From NCBI RefSeq assembly GCF_001509795.1, contig NZ_LLZN01000041.1, positions 1 through 64,000 of the forward strand: a DNA stretch of 64,000 bases, given 5' to 3'. Shown here in pieces: positions 58,110 through 64,000 of the stretch (its first letter is position 1; each line of letters opens with the position of its first letter). The notes below the pieces were generated by a model that did not search any database, was not told the origin of the DNA, and saw only the letters and a list, made by a program, of their open reading frames with translations. The position numbers and the translations under genes are program-made. Origin of the DNA: Streptomyces sp. NRRL WC-3605. GTDB lineage: Bacteria > Actinomycetota > Actinomycetes > Streptomycetales > Streptomycetaceae.

Positions 58110-58604
58110 GTGAGGTCACTCACCGAGGCAGAGATCCGCGACTCGTTCGTCAACTGCTCCAAAGGCGAGGCGAAGCGTCTGTCGGTGCCACGCGACCTGG
58201 ACGAACGCCCCTGGGACGACCTCGACTTCCTCGGCTGGCGCGAGCCGGGTGCCCCCGACCGCAGCTACCTGGTCACCGAGCGCGAGGGACGGCCGGTCGG
58301 CATCACGCTGCGCTTCCCGTCGCAGCAGCGCGGCTTCACGCACCGCAGCCTGTGCTCCCTGTGCCTGACGACCCACCCGGGCGGGGGCGTCTCCCTGATG
58401 ACGGCCCGCAAGGCGGGGCCCGCCGGGCGCGAGGGCAACTCGGTCGGCCTGTACATGTGCACCGACCTCGCCTGTTCGCTCTATGTGCGCGGCAAGAAGG
58501 CCCCCGCGTCGGGCGGGCGGTTCGAGGAGAGCCTGACCCTTCAGGAGCAGATCGCCCGCACCACCGGGAATCTGCACGCCTTCCTCGACAAGCTGTACGC
58601 CTGA
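58110..58604 (+). CDS. FBP/FusB-type treble-clef zinc-finger protein
   Basis: A 164-residue protein from GTG 58110 after GGAGG. The zinc finger pairs CSLCLTTHP with YMCTDLACSLYVRGKK (four Cys), as in the FBP C-terminal domain of FusB, which binds EF-G and rescues stalled complexes from fusidic acid. The N-terminal ~50 residues are shorter than the FusB helical domain. A role in translation-factor rescue is inferred from the domain; direct resistance is not shown. Confidence 0.82.
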   Translation: MRSLTEAEIRDSFVNCSKGEAKRLSVPRDLDERPWDDLDFLGWREPGAPDRSYLVTEREGRPVGITLRFPSQQRGFTHRSLCSLCLTTHPGGGVSLMTARKAGPAGREGNSVGLYMCTDLACSLYVRGKKAPASGGRFEESLTLQEQIARTTGNLHAFLDKLYA

Positions 58605-58716
58605 GTCCTCGCCCCGCTCCCCCGTGAGCCCGTTCGGCCCACCCGCCGCCCGGGTGTCGGCGGTCACCGGCCCCGCTCCTTGCTGTGGCCCGGCCCCTGC
58701 GACCACCCTGGGGTTC

Positions 58717-58741
58717 CTCGCGGAGCATCATGATCCGCGAG
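58717..58741. promoter_or_regulatory. Palindrome upstream of the FUSC exporter gene
   Basis: Perfect 8-bp arms CTCGCGGA (58717-58724) and TCCGCGAG (58734-58741) with a 9-base spacer, 37 bases before the exporter ATG. Operator-like; the binding protein is not encoded nearby. Confidence 0.4.
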
Positions 58742-58778
58742 CGGTGTGCGGGGACGGTGAGAGGGGAACAGCCCAAGG

Positions 58779-60029
58779 ATGCGTAAGGCACGTGAGGGGC
58801 AGTGGTCCCGCGAGCGGCTGGCCAAGGCCCTCCGGGACCCGGTGGTGGTGCAGACGCTGCGGTCGGCGGCCGCGGCGACGATCGCGTATGTCATCGCGCT
58901 GCGCCTGAGCCCCGAGGCGGCGCCGCTGACCGCTCCCCTGACGGCGCTGCTGGTCGTCCAGGTCACCTTCTACGCCACGCTCACCAACGGCATCCGCCGG
59001 GTGAACTCCGTGGTGGCCGGCGTACTGGTGGCCATCGCCTTCAGCCTCCTGGTCGGTCTGACCTGGTGGAGCCTCGGCCTGCTGATCGTGGCGGCGCTGG
59101 GGGTCGGCCATCTGGTGCGGGTCAACGAGTACGTCCCCGAGGTCGCGATCAGCGCGATGCTGGTCCTCGGCGTCACCTCCGTCGGCGACGTGGCCTGGGC
59201 GCGCGTGCTGGAGACCCTGATCGGCGCCGTCGTCGGCCTCGGTTTCAATCTGCTGCTGGCGCCGCCCGTCTGGGTCGACGAGGCCGGTGAGTCCCTGGTG
59301 GATCTGTCCCGGCGGCTGCGCCAGTTGATGCTGCGCATCGGCGAGGAGGCCGCGGGCCGGCAGCCGTACGAGCAGGCGGCGGCCCGGCTGCACGAGGCGC
59401 GCCGGCTCGACCACGACATCATCGAGGTGGACGCGGCGCTCCGGCAGGCCGAGGACAGCCTGCGCCTCAACCCGCGCGTCCGCGAGGGCCTGCTGCACCG
59501 CGTGGTGCTGCGCACGGGACTCGACACCCTGGAGATCTGCACGGTGGTGCTGCGCGTCCTCGCCCGCACCCTCACCGACCTCGCCAAGGACCGCGAGCCC
59601 GACTCGCTGTTCGAGAAGGAGACGGGCGCGGTCCTCGACCAGCTGCTCTCCGAGATCGCCGACGCGGTGGTCAGCTTCGCGGTCCTGGTCACCACCCATG
59701 TCAGCAGCAACGCCGACGCGGCGGAGTCCCGGCTGTCCGCGGAGCTGCACACGGCGGCCGGCACTCGTGACCGGCTGGCCCCGCTGCTGCGCGAGGAGGC
59801 GACGCACCGGCCCGAGCACTGGCAGCTGTACGGCGCCGTCCTGACCGAGGTGAACCGGATCATCGACGAGATGAACACCGAGCACCGCTCCCGCCGTCTG
59901 CTGGAGGAGCTGGACCGCGTGTCGCAGGAGCAGCGCGCCAGGATGCCGCGGCTGACCCGGATGCGGGAACGCATGGGGGTGCAGGAGAAGCTGTGGAGCC
60001 GCACCGGGGTGAGCGGGCGCTCCCGGTAG
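58779..60029 (+). CDS. FUSC/aromatic-acid-exporter-family membrane protein
   Basis: A 416-residue protein. Residues ~25-165 are six closely packed helices (TIAYVIALRLSPEAAPLTAPLTALLVV, RRVNSVVAGVLVAIAFSLLVG, EVAISAMLVLG), the half-size FUSC/DUF939 membrane unit. The remainder is a long helical cytoplasmic domain (LSRRLRQLMLRIGEEAAG to the end). Such proteins are thought to export aromatic acids or other toxic small acids. Monocistronic with a palindrome upstream. Confidence 0.88.
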   Translation: MRKAREGQWSRERLAKALRDPVVVQTLRSAAAATIAYVIALRLSPEAAPLTAPLTALLVVQVTFYATLTNGIRRVNSVVAGVLVAIAFSLLVGLTWWSLGLLIVAALGVGHLVRVNEYVPEVAISAMLVLGVTSVGDVAWARVLETLIGAVVGLGFNLLLAPPVWVDEAGESLVDLSRRLRQLMLRIGEEAAGRQPYEQAAARLHEARRLDHDIIEVDAALRQAEDSLRLNPRVREGLLHRVVLRTGLDTLEICTVVLRVLARTLTDLAKDREPDSLFEKETGAVLDQLLSEIADAVVSFAVLVTTHVSSNADAAESRLSAELHTAAGTRDRLAPLLREEATHRPEHWQLYGAVLTEVNRIIDEMNTEHRSRRLLEELDRVSQEQRARMPRLTRMRERMGVQEKLWSRTGVSGRSR

Positions 60030-60139
60030 CCGTGCGGTGCCCGCGGCGCGCGCGGCGGCCGGTGCCGTCCTTGCGCCGGGTGGCGGCGGCACGCCATGGT
60101 GGCCGGGCGACCAGGACGACCGACGACCTGAGGTGGGAC

Positions 60140-61351
60140 ATGGGTACGGGTGGGCTGAGCAGGCGCCGGTTCGTCGGGGCGCTCGCGGGGACGGCCGCCG
60201 GCGCGGCCCTGCCGGCGGTCACGGGCTGCGACGGCGCACCGGCCCCCTCCCGGACGCCGGCCGCGCGGGCGTCCACCCCCGGGACACGCCCGAGTCCGCA
60301 GGCCGAGAGCCGTGCGCCCTCCGGGCCCCGCCCTCTGTACCTGGGCACCTACACCTCCGTCGACGGCGGCGGCCAGGGCATCGGCACCGCCACGTACGAC
60401 CCGGTCACGGGCCGGGTCACGGGCGCCGGGACGATCGAGGGCGTCCCCGATCCGTCGTATCTGGCCGTCCATCCGGACGGGCGCACGCTGTACGCGGTCG
60501 ACGAGCGCGACGACGGCGCGGTGACCGCCGTGCGCCTGGCCGACCGGAAGGTGCTGGGGAGCCGGAGCACCGGCGGCTCGGCGCCCTGCCACCTGTCGGT
60601 GCACCCGGGCGGGCGGTGGCTGCTGAGCGCCAACTACGGCACGGGCAGCGTGGCCGTGCACCCGATCGAGGCGTCGGGGGCGCTCGGGGAGCGCACCGAC
60701 CTCGTCACGCACTCCTCTCCGCCGCCCGGCCCGGACCAGGACGGCCCGCACGCCCACCAGATCGTCACGAGCCCGGACGGCCGCCATGTGCTCGCCGTCG
60801 ATCTGGGCACGGACACGGTGTACACCTACCGCCTCGACACCAACGCCGGGAAGCTCACCGAGGTCTCCCGGGCGCGGGCCGCGTCCGGCGCGGGGCCGCG
60901 CCATCTGACGTTCCATCCGGGCGGGCGGTACGCCTATCTGGCGAACGAGGTCGACGACACCCTGGCGGTCTGCGCGTACGACCCGGCGACGGGCCGGCTG
61001 ACGATCGGGCCGGGGCAGGACACGGGGTCGGAAGCGGGTACCAACTATCCGGCGCAGGTCGCGGTCGCGCCCGACGGCCGGCACGCGTGGCTGGCCAACC
61101 GGGGGCACGACAGCCTCGCGCGCTACGCGGTGGAGGAGGACGGCGCCCGGCTGCGGCTGCTCGGCACCGTGCGGGCCGGCGGCGACTTCCCGCGCCAGAT
61201 CGCGCTGTCCCCGGACGGAGCCCTGCTGTTCGCGGCGAACCAGAAGTCGGGCACCGTCGCCGTCTTCCAGGTCGACGCGGCGGACGGCGGACTGCGCCTC
61301 GCGGGCGAGCCCTTCGCGTCACCCGTCGCCGTCTGCGCGCTGCCGCTGTAG
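60140..61351 (+). CDS. Lactonase-family beta-propeller protein (Tat-exported)
   Basis: A 403-residue protein from ATG 60140. The Tat-type signal (SRRRFVGALAGTAAGAALPAVTGC) ends in a possible lipobox Cys. A Pro/Ala linker precedes a seven-bladed propeller of the 6-phosphogluconolactonase (Lactonase) family: LYLGTYTSVDGGGQGI, PSYLAVHPDGRTLYAV, GPHAHQIVTSPDGRHVLAVD, GPRHLTFHPGGRYAYLANE and FPRQIALSPDGALLFAANQKSG. Export makes a central metabolic role unlikely. Its end overlaps the convergent DUF2470 gene by 33 bases. Confidence 0.92.
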   Translation: MGTGGLSRRRFVGALAGTAAGAALPAVTGCDGAPAPSRTPAARASTPGTRPSPQAESRAPSGPRPLYLGTYTSVDGGGQGIGTATYDPVTGRVTGAGTIEGVPDPSYLAVHPDGRTLYAVDERDDGAVTAVRLADRKVLGSRSTGGSAPCHLSVHPGGRWLLSANYGTGSVAVHPIEASGALGERTDLVTHSSPPPGPDQDGPHAHQIVTSPDGRHVLAVDLGTDTVYTYRLDTNAGKLTEVSRARAASGAGPRHLTFHPGGRYAYLANEVDDTLAVCAYDPATGRLTIGPGQDTGSEAGTNYPAQVAVAPDGRHAWLANRGHDSLARYAVEEDGARLRLLGTVRAGGDFPRQIALSPDGALLFAANQKSGTVAVFQVDAADGGLRLAGEPFASPVAVCALPL

Positions 61352-62041
61352 GGTCCGCGGGCAGCCGGCGGCGGCCTGCGCGAGCAGCGCGTGGACGCGT
61401 TCGGTGAGCTGGGCGAGGTCGTCGGCGGGCCGGTGGAAGGTCAGGCGTACGTCGCCGTGGGTGCGGACGCGTTCGATCCGCAGGGTGAGGCCGTGCCGGT
61501 CGACGGCGAGGGGCCGCACCCGGACCGCGCCGTGCAGGCTGCCGGGGTCGACGAGCCGGGAGAGACGCTCCACGGCGTCCGGGTGGCAGTCGGCGAGGTG
61601 GGTGAGCAGCCGGGCCTCCGCCTCGGCCAGCGGGTCGGGCCGGGCCTCGGCGAACTCGGCGAGGTCGACGACCTCGGGTCCGGAGGGCCGGCGCAGCACC
61701 ACCCGTGCGGGCCGGAAGGCGAGTTCGTCCCGCTCGGGCGTGAACCAGCCGGACAGCCAGAGCCGGACGCGGATGCGGGTCCGGACGGGCACGGGGGCGA
61801 CGTCGGCGAACTCCAGGACGGCGGAGGGCTCCCCGCGCGGCGCGCAGATCGCGGCCGTGCGCAGGGCGCTGTCCTCCGGCACGGACAGCAGGAGCCGCCC
61901 GTCGTCGCCCATCCGGTGCGCGCCGACGAGCTCCTCCCGGCAGCTCTCGGTGGTCACCGCGCAGGACCAAGCGGCGGCGAGCACCGAGCGGGCCTGTTGT
62001 GCCGCGGAAGGAGCGGCCGTCCAGGTCTGGCTGTCACCCAT
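61319..62041 (-). CDS. DUF2470 (heme-utilisation HugZ-like) protein, iron-regulated
   Basis: A 240-residue protein from ATG 62041, six bases after GGAGG. An FMN-binding split-barrel-like N-terminal half (DGRLLLSVPEDSALRTAA, RLWLSGWFTPER) precedes a DUF2470 domain (residues ~140-225). That domain contains EARLLTHLADCHPDAVERL, followed by GLTLRIERVRTHGDVRLTFHRP. Proteins of this type take part in heme handling. An iron box covering the -10 predicts repression by the iron-loaded DmdR/IdeR-type regulator. Confidence 0.88.
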   Translation of the reverse strand: MGDSQTWTAAPSAAQQARSVLAAAWSCAVTTESCREELVGAHRMGDDGRLLLSVPEDSALRTAAICAPRGEPSAVLEFADVAPVPVRTRIRVRLWLSGWFTPERDELAFRPARVVLRRPSGPEVVDLAEFAEARPDPLAEAEARLLTHLADCHPDAVERLSRLVDPGSLHGAVRVRPLAVDRHGLTLRIERVRTHGDVRLTFHRPADDLAQLTERVHALLAQAAAGCPRTLQRQRADGDG

Positions 62042-62054
62042 CCCCAACCTCCTC

Positions 62055-62100
62055 TTAGGTAAGCCTTGCCTAACCTATCGGAGATCGAGGCGCACGCCAA
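62055..62100 (-). promoter_or_regulatory. Iron-box-controlled promoter of the DUF2470 gene
   Basis: On the minus strand TTGGCG (62100-62095), 17 bases, TAGGTT (62077-62072). A 19-bp palindrome at 62055-62073, TTAGG[CT]AAG-central base-CTT[AG]CCTAA, overlaps the -10 and the start site. It closely matches the DmdR1/IdeR consensus TTAGGTTAGGCTCACCTAA. Confidence 0.75.
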
Positions 62101-62130
62101 CCAGCCCCGCCCGTCCGGGTCGTGCCGGGG

Positions 62131-62739
62131 TCAGGAGGTGAGCACACCCAGCAGCGCGCGGACGCACAGGTCCCGCACCTGTTCCCGGGTCAGGTCCTCG
62201 CGCCGCAGCCACTCCAGGCAGACGGCCGTGGTGAATGCCAGCCAGCCCCGCACGGCGAGACGGACCTCCGGGCGCTCCCGCGCGGCCGGGCCGAACTCGG
62301 GGTCGGCGGCCAGCGCCTCCAGGATCTGCTTCTCCTGCGCGGCCAGGGCGCGCCGGTAGACCGAGCGCACGGCCTGGTCGCCCGCCGCGTCGGCGCGGTG
62401 GAAGGCCCGGTAGCCGTGGGCGTGGGCCTCGACGTACCCGAGGAACGTGTCGAGGCTCGCCGAGAGCTGGTCGCGCACCGGGACGCCGGGCTCGGCCGCG
62501 GTCATCCGCAGCATGCGCTCGCTCTCCCGCTCGACGACGGCCGCGAAGAAGTCCCGCTTCGTCGGGAAGTAGTGGTAGAGCAGCCCGCGCGAGACCCCGG
62601 CGATCTCCGCCACCTGCTCGATCCACACCTCGTCGTACGGGTGCTCCGAGAACAGGCGGGCGCCGACGGCGAGCAGTTGGGCCCGCCGCTCCTCGGTGCC
62701 GAGCCGGCGGCGTACGCGCTCCCCCTGGTTCCCGGCCAT
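62131..62739 (-). CDS. TetR-family regulator
   Basis: A 202-residue repressor with the TetR helix-turn-helix at residues ~15-62 (RRAQLLAVGARLFSEHPYDEVWIEQVAEIAG, VSRGLLYHYFPTKRDFF). The ligand domain follows. It is divergent from a CYP102-type P450 gene, 108 bases apart. This recalls the Bm3R1-P450 BM3 pair of Bacillus megaterium, in which a TetR repressor responds to fatty acids. Confidence 0.92.
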   Translation of the reverse strand: MAGNQGERVRRRLGTEERRAQLLAVGARLFSEHPYDEVWIEQVAEIAGVSRGLLYHYFPTKRDFFAAVVERESERMLRMTAAEPGVPVRDQLSASLDTFLGYVEAHAHGYRAFHRADAAGDQAVRSVYRRALAAQEKQILEALAADPEFGPAARERPEVRLAVRGWLAFTTAVCLEWLRREDLTREQVRDLCVRALLGVLTS

Positions 62740-62752
62740 GCGCGCACCTTAC

Positions 62753-62782
62753 TTGACGGGGCTTCGGCGGCGGGCCCAGACT
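62753..62782 (+). promoter_or_regulatory. Candidate promoter of the CYP102-type gene
   Basis: TTGACG (62753-62758), 18 bases, CAGACT (62777-62782). A TTGAAC...GTACAA imperfect dyad (62794-62809) lies just downstream and could hold the TetR protein. Confidence 0.4.
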
Positions 62783-62847
62783 GTGGCGCGTTATTGAACC
62801 CACGTACAACGAGCCCGAACTGCCGCCCCACCGAGGGAGATCGCGTC

Positions 62848-64000
62848 ATGGCGGAGACGACGACCGGCACCGGTCTGCCGAAGGGGTTCCGCGGGGCCGA
62901 GCAGGGCTGGCCCGAGCTGTCGCGCATACCCCACCCCCCGTACCGCGTCCCGCTGGTCGGCGATGTGGTGGGCGCCAGCCGGCACACCCCGCTGCAGGAC
63001 TCCCTGCGGCTCGCGCGGCGGCTCGGCCCGATCTTCCGGCGCCGGGTGCTGAACAGGGAGTTCGTGTTCGTCGCGGGCGCCGCGCTCGCCGCCGACATGG
63101 CGGACGAGTCCCGGTTCGCCAAGCACGTCGGCCTGGGCATCGCCAATCTGCGGCCGGTCGCCGGCGACGGCCTGTTCACCGCGTACAACCACGAGCCCAA
63201 CTGGCAGCTCGCGCACGACGTCCTGGCCCCGGGGTTCAGCCGGGAGGCCATGGCGGGCTACCACCCGATGATGCTCGACGTGGCCGGCCGGCTCATGGAC
63301 CAGTGGGACCGGGCGCAGGAGGCCGGGCTGACCGTCGACGTGCCCGGCGACATGACCAGGCTGACCCTGGAGACCATCGCCCGCACCGGGTTCGGCCATG
63401 ACTTCGGCTCCTTCGAGCGGTCCCGGCCGCATCCCTTCGTGACGGCGATGGTGGGCACCCTCACCCACGCCCAGCGCCTGAACTCCGTACCGGTGCCGTG
63501 GCTGCTGCGGCGGGCCGCGCGGCGCAACGACGCCGACATCGCGTTCCTGAACCACACCGTCGACGAGCTGATCCGCGCGCGCCGCGCGGACGGGCCCGGC
63601 GACGGGGACCTGCTGGACCGCATGCTCGCGACCGCGCACCCGGAGACCGGCGAGCGGCTCTCCGCGCTCAACGTCCGCCGCCAGGTGATCACCTTCCTCG
63701 TGGCCGGTCACGAGACCACGTCGGGCGCGCTGTCCTTCGCGTTGCACCACCTCTCCCGGCACCCCGACGTCGCGGCCCGCGCCCGCGCCGAGGTCGACCG
63801 CGTCTGGGGCGGCACGGAGGCGCCTGGGTACGAGCAGGTGGCCCGGCTGCGCTACGTGCGCCGGGTGCTGGACGAAGCGCTGCGGTTGTGGCCGACGGCG
63901 CCCGCCTTCGCCCGGGAGGCCCGCGAGGACACCGTGCTGGGCGGGGAGCATCCGATGCGGCGGGGCGGCTGGGCACTGGTACTCACGCCGACGGTGCACC
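62848..64000 (+). CDS. Cytochrome P450, CYP102-like heme domain (3' end outside window)
   Basis: The first 384 residues of a P450 from ATG 62848, with GAGGGAGA as ribosome site. It resembles the heme domain of self-sufficient CYP102 fatty-acid hydroxylases: IPHPPYRVPLVGDVVG, LGPIFRRRVLNREFVFVAG, GLFTAYNHEPNWQLAHDVLAPGF (split here for length: AHDVLAPGFS), I-helix FLVAGHETTSGALSFAL and ExxR in DEALRLWPTAP. The heme Cys lies beyond the window, as would a fused flavin reductase. The reductase is expected from the subfamily but not seen. Confidence 0.88.
   Translation, partial: MAETTTGTGLPKGFRGAEQGWPELSRIPHPPYRVPLVGDVVGASRHTPLQDSLRLARRLGPIFRRRVLNREFVFVAGAALAADMADESRFAKHVGLGIANLRPVAGDGLFTAYNHEPNWQLAHDVLAPGFSREAMAGYHPMMLDVAGRLMDQWDRAQEAGLTVDVPGDMTRLTLETIARTGFGHDFGSFERSRPHPFVTAMVGTLTHAQRLNSVPVPWLLRRAARRNDADIAFLNHTVDELIRARRADGPGDGDLLDRMLATAHPETGERLSALNVRRQVITFLVAGHETTSGALSFALHHLSRHPDVAARARAEVDRVWGGTEAPGYEQVARLRYVRRVLDEALRLWPTAPAFAREAREDTVLGGEHPMRRGGWALVLTPTVH

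Overview
The window is high-GC DNA with strong third-position G/C bias, AGGAGG-type ribosome sites, GTG and TTG starts and many 4-bp ATGA/GTGA gene overlaps. Together with a subtilisin-inhibitor gene, a streptogrisin-like protease, a 36-residue-leadered Otr(A)-type ribosomal protection gene, a CYP105-ferredoxin pair and an F420-type (DDN-like) protein, this points to a Streptomyces chromosome. I recognise 60 protein genes (two cut by the window ends), one chimeric pseudogene and one candidate leader ORF. I see no rRNA, tRNA, CRISPR array or insertion sequence.

Layout. 1-6.2 kb: the 3' end of a cytochrome c oxidase subunit I gene, a TetR regulator with a secreted beta-propeller gene, a fused MerR/glycosyltransferase relic, and otr(A). 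6.4-14.5 kb: xdhC-like gene, phosphoesterase, then a cell-surface sugar island with a TarS/TarP-like glycosyltransferase, a methyltransferase and a complete dTDP-rhamnose set (rmlA, B, C, D). 14.6-18.5 kb: a SpoIIE-type phosphatase and a secreted S1 protease with a six-fold Gly/Ala repeat tail.

19.2-25.5 kb is the most unusual part. A 71-residue double-glycine precursor peptide is followed by an internal terminator, a membrane fusion protein, a C39-peptidase ABC transporter and a second ABC transporter of the NHLM/NHLP type. There is no modification enzyme. The 48-residue core lacks Cys, aromatic and basic residues, and all eight of its glycines lie in V-x-G triplets.

25.5-38 kb: Ppx/GppA-like protein, a subtilisin-type inhibitor with a predicted P1 Lys, a lactate-oxidase/hydroxyacid-dehydrogenase operon, and two paralogous sigma-factor-like/zinc-finger/membrane/ricin-lectin proteins. 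The paralogs flank a Fic-type toxin-antitoxin pair, a second SpoIIE phosphatase and a lipoprotein gene whose 5' end contains a 63-bp palindromic element.

38-64 kb is mostly single metabolic, transport and regulatory genes: aldo/keto reductase, flavoprotein, CYP105-ferredoxin, LysE, CDF transporter, glutathionyl-hydroquinone reductase, GlxA-type AraC regulator divergent from a quinone oxidoreductase, STAS protein, divergent PRPP synthetase, VanZ, a GH16 glucanase with ricin lectin, a PHP protein, SDRs, a ROK regulator, a FusB-type zinc finger protein, FUSC exporter, lactonase, an iron-box-controlled DUF2470 gene, and a TetR divergent from a CYP102-type P450 that runs off the end.

Several regulatory sites can be read directly: two promoters with the 19-bp spacer typical of MerR control (one apparently leaderless), a DmdR/IdeR-type iron box over a -10 element, a DasR-like site before the glucanase, two sigma-B-like promoters, and palindromes upstream of the CYP105, GlxA/oxidoreductase, toxin-antitoxin and FUSC genes. 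All function calls come from reading motifs; no search was run.
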